Below are positions 23,902-37,400 of a stretch of DNA of 64,000 nt, one piece after another. Below the pieces are notes generated by a model that had not been told where the DNA came from, did not search any database, and saw only the letters and a list, made by a program, of their open reading frames with translations. The number at the start of each line of letters is the position of its first letter. Within the stretch, counting starts at the first letter, position 1. A program made the position numbers and the translations under genes. This DNA comes from Cephalopachus bancanus (lineage: Eukaryota > Chordata > Mammalia > Primates > Tarsiidae): positions 62,001 through 126,000 of the forward strand of contig JAPVLO010000619.1 of NCBI GenBank assembly GCA_027257055.1. The letters are read 5' to 3'.

Positions 23902-24524
23902 TAGAATGAAAGAAAATGTAGCAAATAAGTGCAACCACAATGACCTTAGTTTTGGAGTCAAGGTTTGGGGGAGGCAAACACTTCCCTTGGGAAGTGATTT
24001 GTAGACTCATACTTGAAGGATGAAGGGAGTTGACTCAGGTGGAGAGAAGAGTTTTCTGCCATGGACCCTTATGCTGTGTGAATTTGGCTCTCTTTGAATT
24101 TTTTTTTTTTTTTTTGACCTGGAGTAATTGACTCTTTCAAATAACATTGAGAATCTACTAACTGCCAGGCAAAATAAAAAAAATTCACGTAGAAATAATT
24201 TGCTTTAAATACTCTTCAATGATGTAGAGAAAGAGTCTTATTTATGATTCTGAGCTGATTTCTTCATCTAGATAAAATTTCTCAACTTTACTTCAGAAAT
24301 TGAGTAAGAAAATTCTTAAATAAAAGAATAATAGAAAAAAGGATAGAGTTTAAGAGTTGACTGAAAATAATAATGATCTTGGACTTATCAATTATTTTTT
24401 CTGGGTTTCAGTGTCTTCCCTATTAATATGACAGGCAGGACTCGATACGTGCAAGGCTTCACCAGCCTCAAGTATTTAACAATACTTACTTCAGTATTTG
24501 CCTAGAAGAAAGAATTTTGGTTCA

Positions 24525-24675
24525 GGATGGTCTGTGCATGTTGTACCACCTATTCAGTAGGATGAGATGGGGGGATTGACTGAGGCCAGGAGGTCAAGGC
24601 TGCAGTGAGCAGGGATCCTACCCCTGCATTCCAGCCTGGAGGACAGAGTGAGATTCCAACTCAGAAAAAGATAGA
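24525..24675 (+). mobile_element. Alu right-monomer fragment
   Basis: Single monomer with CAAGGCTGCAGTGAGCAGGG and CATTCCAGCCTGGAGGACAGAG, ending in CCAACTC. Confidence 0.8.
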
Positions 24676-24680
24676 ATTTT

Positions 24681-24990
24681 GGGCTGGGCACTATGGTTCA
24701 GCCTATAATCCCAGCACTTTGGGTAACTGGGGCAAATAGATTGCCTGAGCCCAGTGTTTGAGACAAGCATGGAAAACTCAACAAGACCTCATCTGTACAA
24801 GAAATCACACACAAAAAATCTGACCAGGCATGGTGGCATGCACCTGTAGTTCCAGCTACATGGAAGGATGAAGAAAAGGGATTGCCTGAGCCCAGCAGGT
24901 CATGACTGCGATGACAGTGGCTGTGTGCATGCCACCACACTCCAGCCTGGGGAACAGGGTGAAACTCTGACTCAAAAAGGAAAAAAAGAA
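24681..24990 (+). mobile_element. Alu element inserted at an Alu-monomer tail
   Basis: Dimeric Alu flanked by AAAGATAGAATTTTG (24666-24680) and AAAGAAAGAATTTTG just after the tail (about 24985-25000), a near-perfect target-site duplication. Confidence 0.9.
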
Positions 24991-25001
24991 AGAATTTTGC
25001 C

Positions 25002-25575
25002 AGCATCATTAGAAAATATTTTGGATGATACAAAAGGATTACTTCTGTGAAAATAGTTTTGAAGTATGTGAAAATGTTTGTAAAATCGTATTTTAATTTA
25101 GCTGACAGTATATTTCTCATCATTTTTCCTGTGTCACTTGGTCAAAAGGGTCGCTGCGTGGAAACATGCAGTCAAGGAACACTAAATTAATCAGTGTATA
25201 TTCAGGCAAGTGTAATTAGCTATTTAGTTAATTATGTATACACATTTCTTTTTGAATCTGTTGCTGTTTAAGCCTTGATATTTAAAGCTATTATTTGGAA
25301 CTGGAAGAAAATTTAGAGCAGGGCATTAGGTACCCCCCTCCCCACTGCAGCTTAATTGCAGAAAATTATAAAATACTAAACTCTCAGCCTAGCAGTACAG
25401 TTATAAAATGTTATTTTTATATAATGCTTTGTGCATGTGCACATGTATATTGTTCAAAGGAATATGTAAATACTGTTGTGTGTGACAATTTTGGACAGAA
25501 ATGAAACCCTGCTGAATGCTGCTGCATTTAAAATTGTTTTTATTCCTTTTTGATTTTTGGATGACATATGAGTCA
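25002..25575. other. Unassigned stretch
   Basis: AT-rich, no gene or named repeat. Confidence 0.4.
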
Positions 25576-25578
25576 TTT

Positions 25579-26155
25579 TTATCTTTCTGCATAGATGGTA
25601 TTTGTCCACTGTTCCTGAATTAAATTAATTAATAAAGATTCCAAATGAGTCATAATTTTATCCACGGGGTGATCACGGTGGATGACTTGGCTGAAGTTTC
25701 TCCTTTGTCTCTCTCCAAAGAACACATGACTCTTGGCCACAAGCTGTCTGGAAACTTTGTGAACCATTGCCAGCCCTGAGGTGGAGCAGGAGGTCTTCCT
25801 AATCCAGAGATGACAGTGATGGGAGTAAGACCTCTGTTCTTTGCATGCAACTTGAGGGAAAATACATAAATAACTGTTCATGTGGGAAAGTGTGAAGGCC
25901 GCACAGTCAGGGTTGAAATGATGCCTCAATTCTTGATTTGCTATGACTTCAACTTCCCTCTTGGAAAGTAGGGCCATCATGCTGTAACCCAACTGAAGGA
26001 GGCCCTGTTGAGTTTCCCCATGCTAATTCAAGATCTGGATCAGCATATTGCCATTTCTGGGGTAAAGTAAGCAGAAATCGACATCAAAAAGTAATGAAGA
26101 ACTTGACTGGTGGTTACTTAGATGGGTCCATTACAATGCCTGATTCATTGGGATG
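25579..26155 (-). other. Sequence downstream of the ERV env fragment
   Basis: Minus-strand frame 25992-25579 (137 codons) lies directly 3' of the env remnant on the same strand. It could be degenerate env cytoplasmic tail and retroviral 3' sequence, but I see no diagnostic motif. Confidence 0.25.
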
Positions 26156-26810
26156 AAAGTAACAGGTTTCTCCTAAAAACAAGTATAAGCCTTCTTTTTA
26201 TGCCATGGGAAGGTGTAATCCTCTCCTGTTTTGGAGAACCACTGCTGCCAAGGAATTTAATTGGTTATGCAACGTAACGAGACCAGTTGCCATATCTTCT
26301 ATGCTCTTGATGAGGTCCTCTGACAGACTTTTGTAGTAAGCTAAAGGGGTTGCGAGCCCTGCAATGTCTGTTCAATTCCAGCTGCAAGTCCTAAGCCTAT
26401 TAATAAAGGAATGAATTGAATTGCCCATTTGGATCAGTTGTGGATTAACAAAACAGGGAATGTTTGATTGTTAGCTGCAATAGAGATACTGGGGTCAGGC
26501 ACACCAAGGTGCATGTTCCTGTCCAGTTAGTGGAGAGACATTAGTATGTGGTGGTTTCACAGAAAAAGAATATTCCAGTATGAGGCTACAAGAGCTGAAG
26601 TCAACAGCAAATAAAAATCTGTTGGGAAATTTTTTGACTCTTTCTCAGACTGTCAGAGAGCCCAGCAGTATGACTCCTACAAGAGGGGAATTTGTGTTAT
26701 ATGCAAGAGGGTGTATGCCTGAGAATGCAAGAAAGTGTCTCACAGTTCCCCAAAGGTTATAAATGGATCAGGCCAAAGGAAATGAGAAATGTGTAGTGTG
26801 ATTAGAGAGA
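26156..26810 (-). pseudogene. ERV env remnant (class I / gamma-type)
   Basis: Read on the minus strand across several frames, this block carries the signature of a gamma-type retroviral envelope protein. From 3' to 5' on the plus strand, 26216-26240 encodes a heptad like the conserved immunosuppressive-domain core of the transmembrane subunit. A hydrophobic fusion-peptide-like stretch lies at about 26385-26415. Surface-subunit C-terminal phrases lie at about 26450-26560. The frame is broken by several stops and frameshifts, including one just after the heptad, so it cannot make a functional protein. No LTR was found next to it. Whether it belongs to the same family as the pol-bearing ERV at 43-50 kb is unknown. 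Confidence 0.6.
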
Positions 26811-27084
26811 TGTGAAGGTATGGTTTCCAGGTGGGAGTAGAAATTGTTTATAGAGCTTCATCTGGAAAAGCAGAAAGGAGCCAGTCACTATAGATGTATG
26901 TTAGGGGCAGTGGGTCTACCTATTGCAGGTATTTCATGGATAGAAGTGAAATTTGCAAAGAAAGAAATAAACATTATATCAGGATATTTGATTTAATTAG
27001 TTTTATATAAATAGCATAAATATGAGAAGAAGAGAGGTTCCCCTTTATGTGTATGACAAAGAGAGGTGTGTATGTGAGTCCTGG

Positions 27085-30000
27085 GTCAACAGGGAAATCA
27101 AAACAGAGATTAAAAGGCACCTGGAAACAAATGAAAATAAAGAAATATTGTAACAAAATCTATGGGATGCCATGAAATCAGTAATAAGAGCGAAATACAT
27201 GTATCTACAAAAGCACATGAAGAAAATGGAAAGATCACAAGTTAACAGTCTAACAAGTAACCTAAGAAAGTTGCAAAAGCAAGACTATCAAAACCCTAAC
27301 TTCAGTAGAAGAAGCCAGATCACCAAAATAAAAACCCAAACCCAGGACATAGAAGACAAAAAGAAAATACAAATAATCAACAAAACAAAAAGCTTGTTGT
27401 TTGAAAGGATAAACAAGACTGATGGTCCCCTAGCACGATTGACCAAGGAAAAGAGAGAAAAAACCCAATTACACACAATCAGAAACACAAAAGATGAAGT
27501 CACATCTGACCCTGAAGAAATAAAAAAGATTATCAGAGACTACTATGTTAAGGTCTGTGGAAACAAACTTGAAAACCTAAAGGAAATGAAGGACTTTCTG
27601 ACATCACACAACCTTACTAGGTTGAGACAAGAAGAAATTGAGACCCTATATAGACCAATAACAATCAAGAAATTTGACTATGTCATAAGAACATTACCTA
27701 TAAATAAAAGCCCTGGAACAGATGGCTTTCCAGCCGAGTTCTACAAAACATACAAGGAGGAACTGATACCAATTCTATTGGAAGTATTTCCTGGTAATTG
27801 AGAAAGATGGAACTCTCCCCAAATCATTTTATGAAGCTAACATCACATTCATACCCAAGCCACGTAAAGACCCATCAAAGAAAGATAACTACATGCCATT
27901 ATCTTGATGAACATAGATGCTAAAATTCTCAACATGATCCTAGCAAACTGGATTCAACAACAAATCCCCAAAATCATTCACCATTACCAAGTAGGCTTTA
28001 TTCCTAAGATGCAAGGCTGATTCTGCATTCATAAGACCACAAACATAATGAAATAATCAACAGACATAAAAACAAAAACCACATGATTATATCATTAGAT
28101 GCAGAAAAAACTTTTGATAAAATTCAGCACCATTTTTTGATAAAAAACCCTTGAATATCTGGACATATATGGAACATACCTCCAAATAATAAGAGCCATC
28201 TACAAGAAAGCCACAGCCAGCATACTGCTAAATAGACAGAAATTGCAACCATTTCCCCTGAAAACTGGAAGAAGACAAAGATGTCCACTCTCAACCCTCC
28301 TGTTCAACATAAATTTCAAAGTTATAGGTAGAGCAATCAGAGAAGAGGAGGTAATCAGGCATATCCAGATAAGAAAAGAGGAAGTCAAGCTATCTCTCTT
28401 TGCAGACAGCATGATAGTATACCTTGAAAACCCAGGAGAATCTGTCAAAAAACTCCTTGCACTGATAAAGAACATTGGCAAAGTCTCAGGGTGCCAAATA
28501 AGGGTGCCAAAATAAGGGTGCCAAAGAAAATTGTGTTTCTTTACAATAGAATAAACAAACAAACTCAAGTAAAAAGCACAAAAAGCACAATTCCAATTCC
28601 ATTCACAATAGCCAAAAAAAGAAAAGAAAAGAAAAGAAAAACAAATACCTTGGCATCTTCCTAACCATAGTTTTAAGAAATCTTTACAATGAAAATTACA
28701 AAACACTGCACAATGAGATCAATGATGACACAAACAAGTGGAAAAATATTCCATGCTCATGTATTGGAAAAATCAACATTGTTAAGATGTCCATTATTCC
28801 TAAGGCAATCTACAGATTTAACACAATACCATCAAGTTACCTTCAACGGTCTTCTCTGACCTAGAAACAACAAGACAAGAATTCATATGGAAACAAAAAT
28901 GACCAAGAATAGCCACAAAAATCCTCAGCAAAAACAAAACAAAACGAAACGAAAAAACAAAGCAGGAGGTATCACACTCCCAGACTTTAGACTGTATTAT
29001 AAAGCTACAATAATCAAAACAGCCTGGTATTGGTACAAGAGCAGACATATAGACCAATGGAATAGAATTGAGATTACAGAAGCAAAACCTCAATTTCTCA
29101 ACCAATCCATCTTCTACAAAGCCTCCACCATGAACCAAGGTAGAGACGAGAACCTATTCAGTAAATGCCACTGAGAAAACTGGCTGACCACATGCAGGAG
29201 ATTGAAACAGGACCCCATCTATCTCCATATACAAAAATCAACTCTAAATGGATCAGAGACCTAAATATAAAAGCTCAAACTATAAGAACCTTAGAAAATA
29301 CAGGAGACACTTTTATGGAAATTGGAACTGGCAACCAATTCCTGACCAAAACCCCAAGTGCCCATGCCATAAGAGATAAGGTACACAAGTGGGACCTCAT
29401 GAACGTGACAAGCTTCTGTAAAGCCATAGAAACCATTAAGATAGCAGGGAGACAGCACACAGAAAGGGAAAAATGGGTGCCAACTCCATGTTTGATAAAG
29501 GCCTAACATCTAGGATCTACAAGAAACTCAAACGTGCTGAGAAAAAAAAATTACAAATTTGGCAAAAGATGAATGAACAGTTCTCAAAAGAAGACACATG
29601 AACAGCCAACAGATACATGAAAAAATGTTCAACTTCACTAGTCATCAAAGAGATGCAAATTAATACTACACTGAGATATCACCTAACTCCAGTCAGAATG
29701 GCCATCATCAATAACTCAAAAACTACATGCTGGAGAGGATGTGGTGAAAAGGCAACACTTCTAGGCTGTTGATGGGAGTGCAAACTAGTACAGCTTCTGT
29801 GGAAAACAGTGTGGTGATTCCTAAAATTTCTCCAAATTGACTTTCCATATGACCCTCCTATCCCCCTACTGGGAATAAACTCAGACCAATTCAAATCACT
29901 CTATATAAAAGATACCTGCTCAAGTATTTTTATCGCAGCATTATTCACAACCTCAAAACATGGAACCAATTGTGCTGCACATCAAATGTAGACTGGCTAC

Positions 30001-30130
30001 AAAAACTGTAGTACATATACATGATGAAATATTACACAGGCTTAAAAAAGAACAACATCGTGAACTCCACAGCAATCTGGATGGAATTAGAGTCTATAAG
30101 ACTAAATGATCTTTCACAGAAACAAAGAAT
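27085..30130 (+). pseudogene. L1 ORF2 pseudogene
   Basis: ORF2 fragments lie in several frames. At 27172-27801 the frame includes KSLLFERINKTDGPLARLT and INKSPGTDGFPAEFYKT, which precede and begin the RT fingers. The 28243-28515 frame includes the template-grip phrase [12 protein letters not shown] and [12 protein letters not shown], where the usual catalytic FADD is changed to FADS. The frames at 28887-29174 and 29165-29506 cover the downstream connection ([31 protein letters not shown]). Frameshifts and stops make it non-functional. Confidence 0.92.
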
Positions 30131-30360
30131 TGAGTATCACATGTTCTCACTCATTAAGTGAACCTTGAACAACTACCACAATATTATAAGAAAAGAATTG
30201 AATGCAGCAGGAAACCTCAAAGGGGAGGAGGATGGGGAGGTGGGATTGACATTAGTGGAAATCTGCCTGGGAAAGTGTGTGAACACCTCAACAAGGATAC
30301 CTGCATAGTGAATATTTGTATACCTTACCCTGAAATGTACCCCACAATTTTAAAATTAAA
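27085..30360 (+). mobile_element. L1, 5' truncated, with ORF2 remnants and 3' UTR
   Basis: Starts in ORF2 upstream of the RT and runs through RT, C-terminus, G-rich 3' UTR (30220-30245) and A-tail. An Alu is inserted at the tail. Confidence 0.93.
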
Positions 30361-30365
30361 AAAAA

Positions 30366-30650
30366 AAACCAAGCCGGGCTTGGTGGCTCAGCCTGTAATC
30401 CTGCGCCTTTGGGAGGCTGAGGTGAGTGGATTGCCTGAGCCCACGGGTTCGAGACCCGCCTGGGCAGTGAGACCTCATCTCTACAATAAATTAAAAAATC
30501 AGCCGGGCATGGTAGCGCATGCCTGTAGTTCCAGCTACTCGGAAGGCTGAGGCGGAAGGATCGCCGGGCCCCAGCAGGTCGAGGCTGTGGTGGCTGGGAG
30601 CGGCCACTGCACTCCAGTCTGGGTGACAGAGTAAGACTCCAACTGAAAAG
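30366..30650 (+). mobile_element. Young Alu inserted at an L1 A-tail
   Basis: Complete dimeric Alu with the local signature (GGCTCAGCCTG, ACAATAAAT, GGCCACTGCACTCCAG, CTCCAACTG). It sits directly on the poly-A end of the L1, a classic insertion target. Confidence 0.94.
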
Positions 30651-30689
30651 AAACACACAAAAAAAACAAAAACAAAAACAAGAAAAACT

Positions 30690-31990
30690 TGGTCCAATCT
30701 TTAAGTCCAGTTAGTTTCCTTTGCTGGAGTCACTTCTCTCCACTTGCCCCTCTTCTTGACTTTTCTCAATGACATTTTAATGACAGTCACTTCTTTTGAT
30801 TCATAGTCTCCTATAGTAGGGTTGAATGGGAGCTTGCCTGATTTACAGAGGCGATTCTTATGACTCAGGGCACTAAGTTCTCCTAAAGGAAGAGGTCCCC
30901 TCTCTTGTGGTAAATACTCAGAACCGAGTCTAGTGTTAGGAATATAGTAATGACTCAGGAAAAGTGGAATGGCTGATGGATTCATTGAGTGGGCAACTGA
31001 ACAAATGAACTATTTATGAAAATTCATATTTACTCTATACATTGTGCTAGAGTCCATTACATTGAGCAGATATAACTGAATGTTTCTGCCATCTTAGCCA
31101 AAAGAGTATTTCAACTGAACAAAGGAAGAAGAAAAAAAAAAGAAGACAGTAGTCTCAGAAAGCCACAGTTTACCGTAAAAATTTGGACTTCTGTGACCCC
31201 TAAAGAGGTTCTACTTCAGCTTCCCAGCAGTTGTTTAAAGTAGCATTGGGGAGTGGTCCTTTCCAGACCAGCACACAGCAAGTTCTGACATTTCCTCCAG
31301 CTTCTTCCTTTTCTGACTTCTCCCTCCCTCTTGTGCTCTGCTCATGCCCATACCACCTGAGGACAGTCTTCAAATTCTGCTTCCACATTTGTTGCAAATT
31401 CCTGCAGTCACAGACCTCAGACCATCCCAAGGGTCCCTGCCTCCTTTCTTCTCTCTGCAGCTCTCACCCAAAGCCTGCCCAGCTGCCTGCAGGACAACAC
31501 ATGCGATTTTCAACAGCTATTCTCACACATGCTCACAGGCCTCCTTTCTTCTTCATGCATCAATTTCTACCATGTTTTCCAGGTAGCTAATGTTGCCAGC
31601 AATCTGGCTACTGGAAAGAATATTAGCAGGGTAGAGTCAGAAGAGATGCTAAAATTTAACTTATAGTCAAGGGCATAAGCACTAGGATGTTTTCACTACT
31701 TCTTAATCCATGCTTTTCTTCTGGCATTTCCAAATTTCCTAAAATAAATGCCACTCGTGTGCATATAAGGACACGCAAGACTCCATGGAACATGTAGGCC
31801 CACTGGACCAGAGGATGACCATTCCATGTATGCCTGAAATCCATTAAATGTATGTTTAAATCCATTAAGTTTTCTGCTGAAGGCAACTCAATTCCTCCAT
31901 TAGAAGTGAATATGTCTTTCTAATAGAAGTTGCCTGATTTTCTGGCAATTTGAGGTATAAGTAATTATGCTGTTACAGTGTTTATTTATT
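30690..31990. other. Unassigned stretch
   Basis: No gene recognised. Frames such as 31231-31590 are uninterrupted by chance and carry no motif. An A-rich run lies at 31128-31142. Confidence 0.4.
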
Positions 31991-31992
31991 TA

Positions 31993-32284
31993 TTAATTTT
32001 TGAGTTGGAGACTCATTCTGTCACCCAGGCTGGAGTGCTGTGGCATACTCACAGCCACTCCACCATCAGCCTGCTGAGCTCTGATGGTCCTTCTACTTCA
32101 GCCTTCCAAGTAGCCAGAACTACAGGTGTGCATAACTACACCCTAATTTTTTAAATGTATGTATTGTAGAGATGAAGTCTCATAAAGTTACCTGGGCGGG
32201 CCTCAAACCCATGGAGTCAGGCAATATGCTCACCTCAGCCTCCCAAAGTGCTGGGATTACAGGCTGAGTCACCGAGTCTGGGCT
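31993..32284 (-). mobile_element. Alu element
   Basis: Reverse-strand dimeric Alu, CTCACCTCAGCCTCCCAAAG at right and GTCACCCAGGCTGGAGTGC at left. Confidence 0.92.
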
Positions 32285-32289
32285 TTGAC

Positions 32290-33930
32290 AGTATTTTTAT
32301 GTCTGAAAAAATTTAAAATGTTAATATGTACTACAACATATTTTATTATAGTGGAGGAGAAAGCAATTCCTGGATGATAGAAAAAAAGAAGAAAATATTT
32401 TGTCCTCAAGTGACTGAATTATTGTTGTTATAGAACCTGTTTTCATCTCTGCCAATTTTGCTAATGAGGGGAGCCAGCAGCCACATGAAGTGCTGTGTGG
32501 TAGAGTTCTGGCTTGGTGACGTTCTGACTTGTTATATAGCTTGACTGGTAAGTTACCAAATGAGCAGATAAAAGTAACTTCCCAGTTTATTTGTGGCAGG
32601 ATGGAATATTAAATCTAAACTATTAAATAGTTCTGGAAGCAAAAGAACAGGTGGTGAGTGGCTTCTAAGGCAGATGGCCCTTTTAAATATTTGTACTTGA
32701 TAGCAATCTGCTCTACCAGAGACCAGTATTACTTACTCATATTTCATATTATCATGTGAATACTTAAGAAATGGCAGGCCCAGATTTTAAAAATAAATAG
32801 CATTATTCATAAAAGAAGTATCATTTCATGTGTTCCATCTCATAGGGGTAAAAACTGGATCTCCACCATATTACTCCCCCAGAACATGGACCATCACCTT
32901 TCTTGGCATAGTGTTGAGCAGAACAGCTGCAGAGTGACTGCAGGTGGGGCCACTCAATCCTGGAGCACACTAGGAAGGCAGTTTTGTTTTATTTGGAATA
33001 TCCTTTTATGGGTCTTTCATTCTGCCCTTGATAATTGGCATGTTCTCCTTAAAAATTAAGAAATAAACATGATACCACCATACCCTTCCTTCATGTGCTC
33101 TTTCTTTGACTGGAAGCTTGAAGTCTTGAAGGAACAGTGGAAACGAGGGGCACTGTGGTAGTTGAAACCTGCTTGAAGGAAAGAAATAGGGATATGCTCC
33201 TCTCTGTTCACCCTTCTTAATTGCTCCTTTTCAGCCACAATTCATGGGGCCAATGTTATGACACTGGGGGAAGGGGAGCACCACCTTGACCAGAAGGAAC
33301 ATCTCCAAGTAAACCCTGCCCTTGTGTCTTCAGATTCCCTCTACTGATACCTCTGATTCAGGAGCAAATACATAAGAACCAGTGTTAGAAATTTTGTGCC
33401 TAAGTAGAGCAGGTTGCACTCATACTGGTAAAACACAGCATGGAGAGTAGGCCCCAAGTCAAGGATCACTGACTTCGAGTTGGGTGCATATGACTGATAG
33501 CTCCACAAATGTGTTCCAACTGTAGGTGGCAAGCACAGAATAACAGAGCTCTCTGTGGAGACTGGGAGACTGGGAGAGGAACAGGCTTGTAAACAGACCA
33601 GGATAGACAGGACCACCAGGGAACTCCTCCTGTGGAAGAGCACAGAGATCAGCTCTGTTGCCCATGCCAACAGTACTCTGAAAGTGTTTACTTTATGACT
33701 GAATTTGGCCCTGGCCACGGGGCTCTATATATCCTATGGCAACTTATTTAAAATGTAAATCTTATAAAGTCTCATATGTGTAATCCTTAGAACTGCATCT
33801 CTACTCCAACACAGAGGCTGCTTCTGGCAGGCTTCTGAATTTACTGAATATTAACTCCCAGGTGAACTTACCCATGACCCTACGTAGGTTTCAGGTGTAT
33901 GTAGGTTCTAGTAATATGAACCAAGCTTGC
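32290..33930. other. Unassigned stretch
   Basis: No gene or repeat recognised. The minus-strand frame 33718-33341 (125 codons) has no family I know. Confidence 0.4.
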
Positions 33931-33936
33931 TTTCTT

Positions 33937-34170
33937 TTCTCTCTTTCTTACTTTCTTTCTTTCTTTCTTTCTTTCTTTTTCTTTCTTTCTTTTCTTTCTT
34001 TCTTTTTTCTTTCTTTTCTTTCTTTCTTTCTTTCTCTTCCTTCCTTCCTTCCTTCCTTCCTTCCTTTCTTTCCTTTCTTTCCTTCTTTTCTTTCCTTCTT
34101 TCTTTCCTTCCTTCCTTCCTTCCTTCCTTCTTTCTCTCTTTCTCTCTTTCTTTCTTTCTTTCTTTTCTTT
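33937..34170 (+). repeat. Polypyrimidine microsatellite, (CTTT)n and (CCTT)n
   Basis: About 230 bases containing only C and T apart from rare A, in alternating CTTT and CCTT blocks. It abuts the T-rich (poly-A) end of the reverse-strand Alu at its right, so it most likely grew from that tail. Confidence 0.96.
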
Positions 34171-34450
34171 CAACTTGAAATCTCACTTTGCTGTCCAAGC
34201 TGAACTGTAGTAGTACACTCACAGCCACTGCAACCTCGACCTGCTGGGCTCAGTGGTCCTTCCACTTCAGTCTTCCAAGTAGCTGGAACTACAATCACGT
34301 GCCACCATGTCCACTAACTTTTTTATTTAATGTAGAGAAGAGAACTCACCAAGTTGCCCAGGCTGATCTTGAACCCGTGGGCTCAGGCAATCCTCTTACC
34401 TCAGCCTCCCAAGGTGCTGAGATTATAGGCATGAGCCGCTGCACCCAGCC
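34171..34450 (-). mobile_element. Alu element
   Basis: Reverse-strand Alu, with GCCACTGCAACCTCGACCTG and CTCAGCCTCCCAAGGTGCTGAG. Confidence 0.92.
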
Positions 34451-34459
34451 CAAAATAGG

Positions 34460-37400
34460 CTTTCCTGACAGAGCCACTACTAATATTTTGAGCCAGATTA
34501 TCCCAGAAACAACCCTCAAGTTATGACAACTACAAACTGTCTATAGCCTTGCCAAATAACCCTGAGGTAGAAGTGGGGCATAAAATTGTCTTCAGTTGGG
34601 GACTATTCAGCGAAATCATGTGGGGTCTCTAAGATTACTAAAGAAGCCAAGAGTGTAAATAAAATAGGCAAACATATTTAAAATGGAAATTATCTTCTAA
34701 ATAAAAAAGGACTATTCATGTGTAGATAAACTGAAGTTCACAGGCCTTTAGAAAATCAATTTGAATATGGACCACACTTCACTTTGGGGTGTGTTTTTCT
34801 GAGTCTGTCAAAGCCTGATTTGCTGTTAATGCTGTTCTATTGCCTCTCCCCAAGACAGGGGCTATTCTCCCCACTCAGCCTAGATATTTCATCCTCTTCT
34901 GTCCCTTCCCTGATCATCTACTTTAATTTGCATCAGAAGATTTCTAGAGGGCTATCTGTGTGTTTACTAAGACCACTCCTCACTACAAACCATCCTTCAA
35001 TCCAACTCATTCCAGAGGTTTTGGCAGTGGTTAGGAAACAGCATGCAACAGCCCTAAAAGGCAGTTCTCCCTCCTTAGCCTCCTGTACACCTTGGTTTGC
35101 AAAAATAACCCTGGGAAAACTGGATAAAACTTTTCTTTAGGGACATGGGCTGCCTCACTAAAAGTCTAGAGGAGATGGCCAGGACAGCACTTCTAGGAGT
35201 CACACCTCCCGACAAGCCCCCTCACTAGTGACACCCTGGTAGAGTTATACACACTTGTGAAGTCTGGGACTGACCAAACTGATTCATAGCTCAGACCTCA
35301 CCATGAGTCCAGTCTCAGCACCCTACCACACATCAACTTAGACCTTCACCATCTCCTATAGAACAGAGTTTTCAGACCAAGTGGGTCAATGACAATACTA
35401 GAAAGGCAATTTTAGAAGCTACCTTTTGAGTCACTCCCCTCTTGTCTTGTGTCAGGCTGTTTTGCAGTTATCTATAAGAAAGAACATGTTGATGCATGTC
35501 TTTTTCTAATTGAGAGCACATTATGGCAAATTTGATTATGGAGATTCATAAGATGCAAACAAAAAAAGATGCCCAATTATTATGTCACTTTATAAATCAT
35601 ATAGAAATAAGGAAAGTGAAGCCACCCTGTGCAAGACTCTAGACTCCTTTCCTGCACACCACCCATGTTTCCTTCATGATCCACAAAAGAAAATCACAAC
35701 CTCTTGGGGTCATTCACTCCCAGACACATGCACTGCTCCCACTAAATTATAGTTCATGAGGGGAAGTCTCACATACTCAAAGGGATACTTTCACATTGCC
35801 TTTAAGGAAGAAAGTGCCAGGGTAGACTGAACAAGACCTGGCTCTATGGAATCAGGTGCATGTGCGGTCTGGACTTGAGCAAATCCCATCTGACCCCAAT
35901 CAAATGTCTTTCCGTGGAGCTGGGCTTCATCCCACAGTGTGTGAACTGGGGCCAGTGGCAGCTGACAGGAGGTGAGTTTGGAGGATGCCCTGCCCTGCTC
36001 ACACTGCTGGGGCTGCTGGGGCTGCACCATGCATTGCTGCTGTGGTCCAGACCTACCTGAGAAGTGGGCCATCCGGAGGGGTATTTTGATGGGGGCCAAT
36101 ATATTTTGGTGACTGCACACTGGAGGGTGATGGACCCCAGAAGCCCTCAGAATCCAGAGATCATGGTGGTGGCAGCTGCAGCAGTAACAATGGTGATAGT
36201 GGGGCTGATGCTGATCAGTTTAAGGCTGTTATGGCAACCACCTTCAGAAGGACAGGAGGGACAGTGTAGGAACACTGGGCACCAAAGGTGACATATGCCA
36301 TCTCACTGTGTCAAAACACCAGATCCCTGAAAACAGGGGAGTATGTCCTAACTCTTTAAAGAAAGCCCACAGTGTAGGCAATATCCCCAGAATAAATCTG
36401 ATGATTGCTCCGTCTGTCAAATTTTGTTATGCACCTAGTACACACTAATGGCTCTGTGGTTCCCAGAAAACCAGAGAGCTTACTTCCACCAGGGGCTGAG
36501 CCACGCCCTTGCACTATAAGGATAAATAGTTTTGCTTTGGTCCCCATATGTCTTGTACATAATGAGAAGTGATCATGGGCAATGACAAAAAATTGAAGCA
36601 TTCACCAGTGAAGTCCAAGGAGCTGCACACAACATGCCATGGGGCTTGCAGGAAGGGGCAGCTGCAGGATGGGTGGAGAGGAGTTTCCAGAGTGCATAGG
36701 GCTAAGATTGTTCTGTAGGATGTGGTCAACCACTGGACTGGCCACTACCATGGAGAAACCAACCCCTACCTCAGCATGAGTCATTCCTTCAGAGAACCTA
36801 GGCTCTAGGTGTGGTATCTAGCTTGTCTTTTCTGGCATTAAGAGAAGAATTTGAAATATGCTTTGAAAGTTTGTTTCCATCTATGCCTTATCAATACTTT
36901 TTTCTTTTAATAGAATTATTGGTTTTCCAAGTAAGTGTGATTTTTAGAAAGTATTTTGTAGGCATCATTTTACATGCATAGTGGCAGCTTAATTTGGCCA
37001 GATTTGGTCAGCAATTTAGAAACATGTTTTAAAATCTTCAATATAATTCACAACTATTGATCTGGCATATACCCTCCTGTGATTCATTCTCATGTTCAAT
37101 GCCTTAGGATAAAGGTTTATTATGAGGTACTGGAAATACCAGCAAAGGGTGAATGTTTCCATGAATGATAGTGTGTTCATTGGTGGACTCACAAACACTA
37201 TAACCATATCAAAGAAAAGCATTCAATGCCACAGTGCATGGCTCACAATATGCTAAGTAACTAAGCAGGCTAAAAATCATATACATTTATACAATATACA
37301 AAGGGAGACCCCCAAAAATGGAATTATGTTTTGAAAGGCAGGCCCCTTGTAGTACAGGCTTCCCCACAAGGTAAATGTTCTAGGAAACCATCAACACCGG

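Noticed and set aside
23641..24010. Open frames with repeated PSFLPSFL units
   Set aside because: They come from the GGAA array read on the minus strand.
28200..28706. 168-codon minus-strand open frame
   Set aside because: It is antisense to the L1 ORF2 RT region, and its phenylalanine-rich composition is the shadow of A-rich L1 sequence.
33862..34228. Open frames rich in Phe/Ser/Leu or Lys/Arg/Glu
   Set aside because: They are translations of the CTTT/CCTT microsatellite, not proteins.
35791..36291. Frames with short glutamine/alanine runs and a possible membrane segment
   Set aside because: Composition follows local CTG/GCA-rich sequence. No family recognised and no supporting structure.
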